DNA of 64,000 nt from Pseudoduganella guangdongensis (GCF_009857475.1 NZ_WWCJ01000016.1:53356-117355); one strand, 5' to 3'. Positions 17,295-25,957 are shown, counted from the stretch's first letter. Notes: a model not told the origin generated them from the sequence alone. Translations and numbers: made by a program.

Positions 17295-18687
17295 CTGGGG
17301 AACTGAGGTTGCGCATAAGATCATAGCGATCACCGACAATGTAAGGTGAATGCGTCGCTATAATGATATCTAAACTATTCACTGCCGCAATCTCAATAAG
17401 ACTATCTAGCATTGATTTCTGCCATGCAACATGCAGACTCAATTCTGGCTCATCAATCAGGACAATTGATCCAGGCTGTACACGGAATATTAGATCAAAG
17501 AATAAAACCAACTGATGCTGTTCGCCGGAGGATAGCGCTTCAAGATTTATCGAACCTTGCGTTTCACTTGTAGCAACAAGCCCCTTTTCAAAGTCGAGCG
17601 CAAGCTGTTTATGGCGGAAGCGAGTGTTTACCACACCAAAGAACAGGCTCGCTACATCTAGTACGCTATCAAGAGTCTTCAACTTCCAAGCCGCATCTTC
17701 GGCGAATAGTTCAATCACACGGAGTTGCGCCTGATCGGCATTAGATAAATCCAGACGATCTAGACTCATTGTCGAGGGATCAGTTTTTTCAATTAACAAT
17801 CCAACTTGAGCCAACTGCGATCGCTTTTCAGCTATCGACCTCAATTGTTCCTGCAAATCCACTGTCTCAACTGGATGAGCGGCCAAATTTAATAACCTAA
17901 TCGGGAACGTTTGATCACGTTTTTGGGACTCTCGCGCATACCCAGAAAGACTTTGACTGATTCGCTGCCGGAGCTCATCTGCACATTCTGTTACAGTAGT
18001 ACGAACCTCAGAGTCACCTTCATCCCTCTGTGAAAACTTAGACTTTTCCCCTTTTTTATTTTTGCTAAGCAAGCGCTGTGTTTCAATGAAGTGAACGTCA
18101 ATTTGCCTACTAAACTCCTGCAGGGCCAGATGCAGTTGCACCAATGGGCGAATATTCTCACCAACGGAAATCCGTGCCAGTCGAAGGTCAGCATCATTGT
18201 CATCGAACTTCGACAGCAAATCGGCAGTGGAAAGTCTCTCAAGTGAACGCCTATCCATCCAAAGATCGTCGTCGATACGCTCAAGCCAGGGTGCTCGCCG
18301 AGCGATTGAGGAAGCCATCTTAATTAAGACACGGTTGTCAACGTATGCCTCAAAACGTTCCTCCAATCCAAGAGGGCCACTTTTAGTGACGAGCACATGC
18401 TCGGTTTCACGCTGGTGTTCCGACCACACTCGTCTTATCTCCAACAGCTCACCGCTTTCAAACTCAAGTCTCAACGAATCAAATTTCGCTGAAAAAACTT
18501 GAAAAGTTCGCCCTGCAAAAAGCGAAAAAAGGAGTCGCAAGACAGCTGTCTTACCTACTCCGTTCGGACCATGCAAAATTGTCACACGCTCGAACGAATC
18601 TAAGTCAAATGAGTGGGAATATAGGCCGAATAAGCCGTCCACAGAAAAACTTCTAAGTCGCAATTTGGGTAATTTGGTTTCCGACAC
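17272..18687 (-). CDS. ariA: ABC-type AAA ATPase, AriA of a PARIS-like system
   Basis: A GTG at 18687, preceded by AGGTGG, gives 471 residues; an upstream ATG at 18741 would add 18 residues without a visible binding site. The motifs are those of an SMC/Rad50-like ABC ATPase: Walker A GPNGVGKT (40-47), signature SSGEQHQ (about 386), Walker B IVLIDEPELSLH (about 408-419) and H-loop ATHSP (about 444). The central part is helical, as in AAA_15/AAA_21 proteins. No TOPRIM domain is fused; it is supplied by the next gene, as in PARIS. The gene follows the integrase gene on the same strand. Confidence 0.75.
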   Translation of the reverse strand: MSETKLPKLRLRSFSVDGLFGLYSHSFDLDSFERVTILHGPNGVGKTAVLRLLFSLFAGRTFQVFSAKFDSLRLEFESGELLEIRRVWSEHQRETEHVLVTKSGPLGLEERFEAYVDNRVLIKMASSIARRAPWLERIDDDLWMDRRSLERLSTADLLSKFDDNDADLRLARISVGENIRPLVQLHLALQEFSRQIDVHFIETQRLLSKNKKGEKSKFSQRDEGDSEVRTTVTECADELRQRISQSLSGYARESQKRDQTFPIRLLNLAAHPVETVDLQEQLRSIAEKRSQLAQVGLLIEKTDPSTMSLDRLDLSNADQAQLRVIELFAEDAAWKLKTLDSVLDVASLFFGVVNTRFRHKQLALDFEKGLVATSETQGSINLEALSSGEQHQLVLFFDLIFRVQPGSIVLIDEPELSLHVAWQKSMLDSLIEIAAVNSLDIIIATHSPYIVGDRYDLMRNLSSPDESHDLF

Positions 18688-18811
18688 AGTTCCACCTAAT
18701 AAATTAATGGTTTTTCCACAATATAACGTCGATAGTGACATGCCACAAGAAGAACAAGACTTTCATCGATAAATTGAGGCGGCCTCAACAAGCACCGCCT
18801 CACTTGCTCTT

Positions 18812-20020
18812 TTACGCCGCCTCCAACTCCTGCTGCTCTGTCACCTCCACTCCCCGACCAGCCCCCATCAACACACTGGACGCGCTATTTGCAGCCCGCT
18901 CCAATGTCTTCTGCGATAAGTGCGAGTAGCGCTGAGTCACCTTGGAGTCCGCATGACCAAGAAGTTGCTGAACCTCATACAAAGTGCGGCCATCATTAAC
19001 TAAGAACGATGCGAACTGATGGCGAAGATCGTGCAGCCGGAGATGCGGAAGTCCAGCCTTGATCCGCAACCTTCCCCAGACCTTATTTACAACAGTTAGG
19101 CGCCCCCTTGTTTGCAGGTTGATGAACAGGTGCTTCGAGTTCCCCTCGGTACCCAAGCGGCCCAATACTTCCAATGCATGGTCATTCAACGGAATCGAGC
19201 GCAACCGCTTAGACTTAGAGTTTGTCGCAGGAATAGTCCACACCCGAGACCTTCTATCGATGTGATCCCAGTCTGCGTTCAAGGCTTCCGACAACCTAGC
19301 CCCAGTAGACAGCAGAAACAAGGCGACCCGGCACACCATTGGAGGATCATCAGCACGCAAAACAGACACCAGCCTTTCCAGCTCCGCATCGTCAAGGTAA
19401 CGCTCCACCTTATTGTCTTCGTTAAACTGCTTGATGCCCGTCGCAGGATTCTTCGCCACCAATTCCCATTCCAAAGCGATGTTCAACGAATGGCGCAACA
19501 GCTTGAGGTGATGATCAGCACTAGCCGCAGACAAGCCCTCGGCCTTTACCTGAGCATGAAAGGTTTGAATCTGCTGCTTAGTGATCTCGTTGAGACGCTT
19601 ATCACCGAAGACGTCTTTGATACGTAGTCGAAATAATTGCTCATCGCGCTTCAACGACCGCTTGCTACTTTTCAGTGTCATGTAGTGGTCGTTGAAAAAT
19701 TCCGAGTAGGTCATGACGGCCTTCCGAGCACGCTCTTCCGCACGAGGATCGGCACCCATTGTGATCTTCGCCTTTTCCTGCTTGGCTTTCTTCCGAGCCT
19801 CGGCTAAATTGATTTCGGTGGTACGCCCAAGTTTCTGGTGCGCGGTCTTGCCCTGAGCGTTCTTGTAGCGCAGATAATACGTGCCTTGGCCGGGACTGGT
19901 GGCGCGGACCTCGATGTATAGGCCAGGAAAGTCTATATCACAGTATTCGATTTTGGTATGACGACCCGGACACGTCAGGCGATTTGCAATGAACGCTTCG
20001 GTTAGTTTTGCTGGCGGCAT
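18812..20020 (-). CDS. int: Tyrosine site-specific integrase of the island
   Basis: A 402-residue phage/P4-type integrase. The N-terminal arm-binding domain reads YIEVRATSPGQGTYYLRYKNAQGK with the LGRTTEINLAEARKKA stretch. The core-binding SAM-like domain follows, and then the catalytic residues: Arg in STGARLSEAL, the HDLRHQFA box, LLGHADSKVTQRYSH and the Tyr nucleophile within RYSHL. It presumably acts on the tRNA-Asn 3' end repeated at both edges of the island. Unusually, it is not next to an att site: the PARIS-like pair lies between it and attL. Confidence 0.93.
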   Translation of the reverse strand: MPPAKLTEAFIANRLTCPGRHTKIEYCDIDFPGLYIEVRATSPGQGTYYLRYKNAQGKTAHQKLGRTTEINLAEARKKAKQEKAKITMGADPRAEERARKAVMTYSEFFNDHYMTLKSSKRSLKRDEQLFRLRIKDVFGDKRLNEITKQQIQTFHAQVKAEGLSAASADHHLKLLRHSLNIALEWELVAKNPATGIKQFNEDNKVERYLDDAELERLVSVLRADDPPMVCRVALFLLSTGARLSEALNADWDHIDRRSRVWTIPATNSKSKRLRSIPLNDHALEVLGRLGTEGNSKHLFINLQTRGRLTVVNKVWGRLRIKAGLPHLRLHDLRHQFASFLVNDGRTLYEVQQLLGHADSKVTQRYSHLSQKTLERAANSASSVLMGAGRGVEVTEQQELEAA

Positions 20021-20038
20021 ATCTTCTCCTCTCTAACA

Positions 20039-20425
20039 TTAAAACGACGCTTTGAATACAGGGCGGAAAATTCGCCCCTCTTTTTTCCGACCGTCATGAA
20101 TGGAATAGCAGTTTGTTTTGCTCCCGCTTACTTGGAGAATCACTTCTTCGCTGGTTCCATAGAACTCGCCATTCCATACCATCCTGCGAAAATAAGCTCC
20201 GGCAGTACAGCGCTCATTTGCACTGAGGCTTTGCCATAGCTCTGGCGAGCAGATCCTGCTTAGGGTTAGAAGGACGTCATTGGGGAGCGTGGGTAGTCGC
20301 GACACGATTTCCATACGCAGTTGCTCATAAAATACAGATCGAGCATCCTGTTTGCACACACCCTTGCCCTCCACGTAGATCTGTTGCAGCGATTTGAAAG
20401 CCTTGGTTGAACGTACTGAGGCCAT
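20039..20425 (-). CDS. Orphan island protein upstream of the integrase
   Basis: The ATG at 20425 is preceded by TAAGGAGCC at ideal spacing, so I prefer it to the longer frame from 20509; the product is 128 residues (MASVRSTKAFKSL...). It contains LPNDVLLTLSRICSPELW and ERCTAGAYFRRMVWNGEFYG. The latter recalls small conserved proteins beside VapE genes in proteobacterial islands, but I cannot name a family. It lies 18 bases before the integrase gene and is probably cotranscribed with it. It may play a regulatory or excision role. Confidence 0.7.
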   Translation of the reverse strand: MASVRSTKAFKSLQQIYVEGKGVCKQDARSVFYEQLRMEIVSRLPTLPNDVLLTLSRICSPELWQSLSANERCTAGAYFRRMVWNGEFYGTSEEVILQVSGSKTNCYSIHDGRKKEGRIFRPVFKASF

Positions 20426-20832
20426 ATCTTGGCTCCTTAAATGTATGAGTTTGATGCCACGAAGGTGTGGCGAGAATTTGTTGTGAACTACGGGAAAACG
20501 GCGGCACAAACCCCAGCACCATGCTTGCAGCAGCTAGACGCTTTGGGCGTGACACAGATTTTTGATACTAGGGTGGACAGTGGGGGGAGGTGGATGGATG
20601 CATCGAAAGTTTCTACGCACCCTACCTACTCTCTATGCATAAATTCATTTGAAAAAACTGCTACCACCACCCACCACCAGTAGGCTAGGCACTAAAGTAC
20701 GGGCTTGGTGGGAGGCCTGAAATTACTGAAAGGATGATCCTTAGGATTTGTCCCTTACCTTTTTCAGAATCTGCTACCACCTCCCCCATCCGACAGGACT
20801 GGCAATAGGTGTAACCAATGGCTTCGACGTCA
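20426..20832. other. Non-coding stretch with short repeats (possible origin or control region)
   Basis: About 400 bases without a convincing gene between the VapE-like gene and the 128-residue protein. CTGCTACCACC occurs twice (about 20660 and 20770), each followed by a C-rich run, and a GTGGACAGTGGGGGGAGGTGG purine-rich tract lies near 20573. Iteron-like repeats beside a replication helicase could mark a replication origin; this is inference. Confidence 0.35.
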
Positions 20833-22197
20833 TTAAAAATCATCGTCGGAACGCCTCGGAGGCAACACAGGAAGGCTTTTCACGGATACCTTCGTGGATG
20901 GCACCACTTCGAATCCTGCGGAATCTGGCAGCAGCGGTATGCGCCAAACATAGCTGCCATTGATGCGCTTAGGGTCGCCAAAATTCTCCCTCAAGAACGA
21001 TGCAGCTTCCTTGCACTGAGTGTTCGTCGGGCGATCAATTCCGATCTTGCCGAGCAGTTTGGTTGGCGTCATCGCCGGAAGCCCTTCTTCGCCTTTTCGG
21101 CTCCAGTCGATCCCATCACGAATACGTTCATGGATCGCATTGAGCACTACACAGTTTTTGTTCTGCGCACCCAGCATTTCCTCTTCCTCTGGCGTCAGCC
21201 ACCATGTCGCCCCAGCTTTGCACTCAACTGCGAGTTGAGCAAAAACCTGTTGCATATCGATGCTATGGTCGTACTTGATCTCAATAACGGGGATCGTCCA
21301 CCAGCGCGAGTTCCCAGTGTTATCGACCAAGAAATTGTCGTCATTCACCGATGCACAAAAGACGGTCCTGCGCGGATAAGACGAATCCTCCTTGGCGTAG
21401 GGGCGACGGAGCTTGTCTTCAGGACGAGTAAGGAAGCCTTTCAGACTTCCGATGTCCTTTTTAAACGAACTATCTAACTCGCCGATTTCGACAATCCAAT
21501 GGGCGATAGCGGTTAGCAGCGTATCTTTGTTGTGCGCGTCGATATGCTGGTCGAGCTTGACCAAATTCTCACTACCCTCTCCATCCACTAAGCGACGAAT
21601 CCAAGACGTCTTCCCGATGGATTGAGGACCTTGCAAAGTAAGCACACCTCTTGTGCGGAAGTTGTTTGGTGTCAAAACCGATGCCACCGCGCTCAAGATC
21701 CACTTCTTCATGAGCGCCTTTTTCAGCACCAGGGGGTATCCCTCCCGCACCGTCAGTGTTCCGTAGAACTCTTCAAGGCGATCAGTATTGTCCCAGGGCT
21801 TGCTTTCTATCCAGTCCTTCGCAGGGTTGTATTGATTCCGATCTGCGATCGTATAAACGAATTCAGAAACACGCGCTGTGTTAATTCCGTTCAGCGCTGC
21901 CAGGCTAACAATCTGCGAGCTACTGACGTTCTCAGCATTGTCCGCACTTCCAAGCCTAGAATGGCCCGGCAAATTGATCTCAACGCGTTTGCTGATGAGG
22001 TTATAACGCACCCGGATTTGGTAGCTATCCAAGAGGTGTTTGATATTGGGGATGGTACATGGTGGATTGCCTCCACTATTGGGTAAGTTTGGAAATGAAC
22101 TAAATTCCAGCCGCTTTGCGTGATCGAGATCGATTGCATTGGCTGGCGAAACGGCAATAGCACATGTTGCATTATTTACATCTTCCGGTGTTCGCAT
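20833..22197 (-). CDS. VapE-like replication helicase (virulence-associated E family)
   Basis: A 454-residue protein whose core is the VapE/D5-like helicase domain. Walker A is LQGPQSIGKTSW (about 188-199), with the following features: HNKDTLLTAIAHWIVEIGELD holding the Walker B-like acidic pair, FLTRPEDKLRRPYAK and RRTVFCASVN. It lacks an N-terminal primase domain large enough to recognise, so it is a helicase-only form. Such proteins drive autonomous replication of integrative islands and phage satellites. It lies upstream of the integrase on the same strand. The ATG at 22197 has only a weak binding site. Confidence 0.88.
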   Translation of the reverse strand: MRTPEDVNNATCAIAVSPANAIDLDHAKRLEFSSFPNLPNSGGNPPCTIPNIKHLLDSYQIRVRYNLISKRVEINLPGHSRLGSADNAENVSSSQIVSLAALNGINTARVSEFVYTIADRNQYNPAKDWIESKPWDNTDRLEEFYGTLTVREGYPLVLKKALMKKWILSAVASVLTPNNFRTRGVLTLQGPQSIGKTSWIRRLVDGEGSENLVKLDQHIDAHNKDTLLTAIAHWIVEIGELDSSFKKDIGSLKGFLTRPEDKLRRPYAKEDSSYPRRTVFCASVNDDNFLVDNTGNSRWWTIPVIEIKYDHSIDMQQVFAQLAVECKAGATWWLTPEEEEMLGAQNKNCVVLNAIHERIRDGIDWSRKGEEGLPAMTPTKLLGKIGIDRPTNTQCKEAASFLRENFGDPKRINGSYVWRIPLLPDSAGFEVVPSTKVSVKSLPVLPPRRSDDDF

Positions 22198-22502
22198 TGC
22201 TTGCTACTTTCTGGGGCATATAGGGATAAGAGAACGGGTTCTCAAAGGCAACTTTTTTGATGAAAAGTTAGGCAACAGCCGCTTCATCGCTCATCCCTAC
22301 ACACCCCAGAAAACGCAAGTAACAGCTACGCGCGATTGTGCATGGCCTAATGTCACCTCCCATTTCAATCCTCACTACTGCATTGTTTTGTATCGATCTG
22401 GCCCACTAAATAATTCAGAAAAATGTGGAGCGTCGGCAGGTACTTCCCGCACATGACGCCCCGACACAAAGCCCAAACCTTGCTCCTAACGAAGCCCGGT
22501 TG
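22198..22502. other. Non-coding interval upstream of the VapE-like gene
   Basis: About 300 bases with only frames of around 30 codons. I see no convincing gene. It probably holds the leader of the helicase gene. Confidence 0.3.
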
Positions 22503-22664
22503 TCACAACTCCATTTGATCCAGGTGGTTCGAGTAGATCCATTCCGGATGCACCTTCGCCATCAACGCCGCTTGGTAGCTCGCCACCCTTCCCACATCAC
22601 GATCAGGAATCTCCCAGAACAGCACCTGTTCGACAGCATCAATCATGACGTCACAAATAGACAT
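22503..22664 (-). CDS. Small orphan protein, 53 residues
   Basis: This frame (MSICDVMIDAVEQVLFWEIP...) starts at an ATG with a textbook CTAAGGAGTGCTGA upstream and runs 53 codons to TGA. It is rich in acidic and aromatic residues and looks helical. The binding site and its position in the minus-strand run of island genes support it. Function unknown. Confidence 0.6.
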   Translation of the reverse strand: MSICDVMIDAVEQVLFWEIPDRDVGRVASYQAALMAKVHPEWIYSNHLDQMEL

Positions 22665-22674
22665 TCAGCACTCC

Positions 22675-22851
22675 TTAGTCGAGCTTCGATCCCACCGCCA
22701 GCAGGATCAAGATAAAAAGAAAGGCCATAAAAATGGCCTTGGGACAGATGATTAGCAGAACGAGCAGTCCCGCCATTGCACTTTGCTGCGTGCTGGGGAA
22801 GGCAAGTCCGACTATGCAAATTAGGGCTACGGAAGTCGCGGATGCGAGCAA
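22675..22851 (-). CDS. Possible small membrane protein, 58 residues
   Basis: A TTG start at 22851 preceded by AAAGGA gives a 58-residue protein with two hydrophobic segments (SVALICIVGLAF and IFMAFLFILILLAV). Its stop overlaps the binding site of the 53-residue gene, a coupled arrangement. Against it: the start is TTG, a competing frame (22643-22882) covers the same DNA, and a hairpin AAGGCCAT-ATGGCCTT followed by T-rich sequence lies inside it and could be a terminator. Confidence 0.35.
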   Translation of the reverse strand: MLASATSVALICIVGLAFPSTQQSAMAGLLVLLIICPKAIFMAFLFILILLAVGSKLD

Positions 22852-23027
22852 TAGAAATCCTTTCTTTATGGTGATTGGTCATCTATGAAAACCAGTTGCC
22901 GGTGTCGGTCGGTTATGTTTCGGAATTCCCGGTGGCCGAAGGTCTGGACTGAAGACTTCCTTTAGCTTCAAGCATTCCTGCGCCAAAGTCCCGACCGACC
23001 TGCGGACTACAACTCCGTCACTACCAT

Positions 23028-23606
23028 CTATCGCTTCTTGGACTTCCCAATCGCCATAGGCTTGGCGGTTGATGCTTCGGAGTTCGCAATCGCCATATCA
23101 GGCCCCTCACCATTGGCAGCAGCATGTAAATCCGTGACATCGGAAGCAATCGCCATATCAGCACCGTCAGCGATCGCCCCACATAACGCCTTGAGATCTA
23201 TGAAGAACTGCTCCGTGCTGGTGCATTGGTAGTAGCGCCGCTTTTCCGGCATGTGCACCACCAGCCCTTCCGCTTTCAGCACGGCCAGGATGAAACCAGC
23301 CGTGTTCACGGACGATCCTGCAAAGACCGAACTTAACGACGATGACGTAACGGCGTCCTGCGATTTTTCCTTGTCGAATACGGGCTTCAACGACGCGATC
23401 GGCACCCATTGATTACTGAAAAGACCGCTACCAGAGTTGTGGTGGATGCGAAGGCTAATGCCCTCGTTGAACTCCGAACCATCCTTGCCCAGATGGTCGG
23501 CTCTGCATCCAATGTGGTACGTCAAGCTCGATCGCCCAGACAGCGACGGACACACTGCCTCCTTCAGCACCTTAATTTCTGCATCGTGGTTGATGGAATC
23601 TTGCAT
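23028..23606 (-). CDS. Orphan island protein, 192 residues
   Basis: The ATG at 23606 has an AGGAG six bases upstream. The middle part (GFILAVLKAEGLVVHMPEKRRYYQC) resembles a winged-helix-like segment, and the Ala-rich C-terminal tail carries repeated MAIA/MAIG units (MAIASDV, MAIANSE, MAIGKSKKR). I recognise no family. It is next to the 235-residue protein gene and probably in the same transcript. Confidence 0.65.
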   Translation of the reverse strand: MQDSINHDAEIKVLKEAVCPSLSGRSSLTYHIGCRADHLGKDGSEFNEGISLRIHHNSGSGLFSNQWVPIASLKPVFDKEKSQDAVTSSSLSSVFAGSSVNTAGFILAVLKAEGLVVHMPEKRRYYQCTSTEQFFIDLKALCGAIADGADMAIASDVTDLHAAANGEGPDMAIANSEASTAKPMAIGKSKKR

Positions 23607-23696
23607 ATGGTTCTCCTGTGGTTAGAATGTAGAAAGCAAATCGCGCCTTCATATAAGATGGCTAAAAGATCGCAAAGGCCCTTCTGTAGCTGGATG

Positions 23697-24404
23697 TCAG
23701 TACCAATAGCCGTAATCGATAAGCTCGTTTCGCAGCAGCTCGATGTAGATCCGATCCGGGTCAGGTGAATGCAAAATATCGGACACCTTCAGGAACACTT
23801 GGTCGAAGTGCTGACCTTGTTCGCGCTGCATCGAATAGTCCTTGGTCGACCGGAAGTCATCGGGCTCATTACCAACCATTGCGGGATCAATGGGGAAACT
23901 GATTTGGATATAGCAGTCTGAGGACAAGCCTTGCAGCACCTTCGATAATCCGGAGATCAGAATGACAGTGCCTTCTGACAGAAGCCGATCATTGACCACT
24001 GGTTCACCTATTGGATCGGGCCCGAGGTTCACCATGTATTCGTTCAATGGGCATTGAAAGTACGCCGCGCCTGACGAACTAAGATTGATGCTCGGCCCAG
24101 ACCAGTAGCCAATGATTTCTGCATACATGTCAGGAAGGTTGGGAGCACCGTCAAAGATGCAGCCACGAAGGTTCGAAGGAGCCGACATTGAGAGCGTATG
24201 CCCGATAGCGTCAGGGGTAATGACCATTGCATCATCAGGCAGCACGGCCAGCTTGAACACGTTGGCGTTCTTCAAGTGGTAGCCAGGCCGCTTGTCGAAA
24301 TCAGGTATCTCGTCGCTCAGGTTGAGTCGATCATAGTAGTCCAAGTCCTTGATCGCCTGTGCGGTCTGATAAGCGTCGCTGGAGACGTAAATGGTTGCTT
24401 GCAT
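23697..24404 (-). CDS. Orphan island protein, 235 residues
   Basis: The ATG at 24404 follows GAGGAG at good spacing. The sequence has mixed alpha/beta character (MQATIYVSSDAYQTAQAIKDL, VFKLAVLPDDAMVITPDAIG, DCYIQISFPIDPAMVGNEP) and a tyrosine-rich end (LIDYGYWY). No signal peptide or membrane segment. It sits directly downstream of the radical-SAM gene after a 215-base gap, so a functional link is possible. I recognise no family. Confidence 0.7.
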   Translation of the reverse strand: MQATIYVSSDAYQTAQAIKDLDYYDRLNLSDEIPDFDKRPGYHLKNANVFKLAVLPDDAMVITPDAIGHTLSMSAPSNLRGCIFDGAPNLPDMYAEIIGYWSGPSINLSSSGAAYFQCPLNEYMVNLGPDPIGEPVVNDRLLSEGTVILISGLSKVLQGLSSDCYIQISFPIDPAMVGNEPDDFRSTKDYSMQREQGQHFDQVFLKVSDILHSPDPDRIYIELLRNELIDYGYWY

Positions 24405-24619
24405 AGGTACTCCTCATAGTGAAATGATTGGTTGGTGGGGACTGCTGGATTGGTGTGACGGGTGCTGCTGGAATGCTGGCGCTACGGGGATTTTGAAAAG
24501 CCGGAATGCTGAAGTCCTGAAATGCTGCGGATATACAGGCTACTGCTGCGTGGCGAGGAAGGGAGACTTTGGACGCCGCTAAAGGGCTTGTGATGTGCGG
24601 TTACTACTGCATACTGCTG
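24405..24619. other. Non-coding interval with CTG-type repeats
   Basis: About 215 bases without a likely gene. GCTGCTGGAATGCTGG, GGAATGCTGAAG, AAATGCTGCGG, TACTGCTGCGTGG and TACTGCTGCTACAG recur, sharing the core (A)TGCTG/CTGCTG. It may be a leader, a small RNA or simple repeat drift. Confidence 0.3.
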
Positions 24620-25792
24620 CTACAGACGGGAGATCAGGAATCCTTTCTTGATTAACTGGGACTTGTGCCGCTGCTCGACTAACAGACGATCAGGCTGGAA
24701 TAGATCCATGCTGCGCGTACCTGGCACTGTCTGAGCGACCTTGTTGTGGATGGCTTCGTGTATCGCATCTTCGCCAATCATGGGATCGAAGAAGAAGCCT
24801 TGGTTGAACCCGGCACGATCAACGGCAAACTGAGCATTGAAGATGAATCTCTTGGCGTCCGCATCCGAGTCCATCAGGATCAGTTGAATCGACTTCCCTG
24901 CCCTCACCGACTTGCCCATGAAATACCGGGGATATGCACCTTCCGGGGATACGTCCTTGAATGTGAAGCCGAACTGCTGGACCAAGGCATCCATCACACC
25001 TGTATTGAGTGCGATGACGTCGATGTCGCTGTATTCAAGATGAACAACGGGGTCTAGCAGGTGCTTGACGAAGCCGCCGAAAAGATATGCATCAGGATTC
25101 GCCATTAAGAAGCCGGCCAATGCTGCATTGTCTTGCACAATCTCATGCCCTGTGCAGTCAATCGCCGAGAGATACCGGCTATTCAGGCACAACGACTTCG
25201 GCACGAACACGATCCCGCCATGGCCGAATGACATACTTGCTGCTTCAAGCGAGAAGATGCTATTGAAGTTCTCGCGCAGCACCAGCCGACGCCCAAGCCG
25301 CTTATGCAATGCCGCGTACTGAGGCTTCAACTCCAGCAGGTTCGCCATTGGCAATGGAGGCAGCACCAAGGAGAATTCAATATCAAGCTGGTGAAGATCC
25401 CAAATTCGCTGGTGGTTATCGAGCAGTTGCAGCACATCGTCGTCCAGGGAGATCGAGACATGATCCGCAATGCCCTTCAGCTTCGCCACATGCCGAACCT
25501 CCCTGGTAATGATTCGGACCTTGTAGCCTTCCTCCTTGATGGTGTCCGACATCGACAGCAATGCCGGGAAGTTTTCCTCGAAGCGATAAAGGGGATCGCC
25601 GCCGCCACTTATCGTTATAAACGATTTATCACATTTACGAATAAATTCCCTTACTTCGGCTTCCGACTGAGCTCCTTGAGGCAGCAAAGGAGAACCGCGC
25701 CAGTTGCAGTATGCACATACCTTTGAGCATCCGAATCCCCTCGCCTTCCAGTTGACGATAATCGTGAAGTTGACGTGCTTGGTGTTGGGCAT
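24620..25792 (-). CDS. Radical-SAM protein with nucleotidyltransferase-like C-terminal half
   Basis: From the ATG at 25792 (MPNTKHVNFTIIVNWK) the protein has 390 residues. The canonical radical-SAM CX3CX2C motif is at Cys22, Cys26 and Cys29 (GCSKVCAYCNWRG), with the SAM-binding ISGGGDPL at 61-68 and a barrel strand VRIITREV (92-99). The second half holds FGGFVKHLLDP (238-248) followed by YSDIDVIAL (254-262), resembling the GG-x-VRD...DxD signature of Pol-beta-type nucleotidyltransferases. I know of no characterised protein with this pair. The likely chemistry is radical modification coupled to nucleotide handling, but that is inference. It is one of the longest genes of the island and follows a hairpin/T-run in its own leader. 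Confidence 0.8.
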   Translation of the reverse strand: MPNTKHVNFTIIVNWKARGFGCSKVCAYCNWRGSPLLPQGAQSEAEVREFIRKCDKSFITISGGGDPLYRFEENFPALLSMSDTIKEEGYKVRIITREVRHVAKLKGIADHVSISLDDDVLQLLDNHQRIWDLHQLDIEFSLVLPPLPMANLLELKPQYAALHKRLGRRLVLRENFNSIFSLEAASMSFGHGGIVFVPKSLCLNSRYLSAIDCTGHEIVQDNAALAGFLMANPDAYLFGGFVKHLLDPVVHLEYSDIDVIALNTGVMDALVQQFGFTFKDVSPEGAYPRYFMGKSVRAGKSIQLILMDSDADAKRFIFNAQFAVDRAGFNQGFFFDPMIGEDAIHEAIHNKVAQTVPGTRSMDLFQPDRLLVEQRHKSQLIKKGFLISRL

Positions 25793-25816
25793 ATTGGTGA
25801 CATTCCTTTCTTGGAT

Positions 25817-25854
25817 AAAAAAAATGGCCCTCCCACCAGTCGGCGAGAAGGCCA
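25817..25854 (-). terminator. Terminator-like hairpin in the leader of the radical-SAM gene
   Basis: On the minus strand TGGCCTTC...GAGGGCCA forms a GC-rich stem followed directly by eight T residues. It lies between the membrane-protein gene and the radical-SAM start codon, ending only about 25 bases before that ATG. It can end the upstream transcript or act as an attenuator of the radical-SAM gene. Confidence 0.65.
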
Positions 25855-25957
25855 ATTCGAAGTTGCTACTGCTGATTGCGGGAAGTGAAATTTCGCCGGG
25901 GGTAGTTTCTAGGATCCGGGTCGTTGCTAGGTATTCATGAAGTGATGCCAGGGATAG

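Noticed and set aside
17272..18687. Gabija (GajA) or Septu (PtuA) instead of PARIS
   Set aside because: The ATPase has no fused TOPRIM, and the partner is neither a UvrD-like helicase nor an HNH nuclease.
22643..22882. A 79-codon minus-strand frame
   Set aside because: Overlaps two better frames, one with an ideal binding site, and shows no protein-like character.
24620..25792. Prokaryotic viperin
   Set aside because: Shares CX3CX2C only; the surrounding sequence differs and the second half has GG...DxD features that viperins lack.
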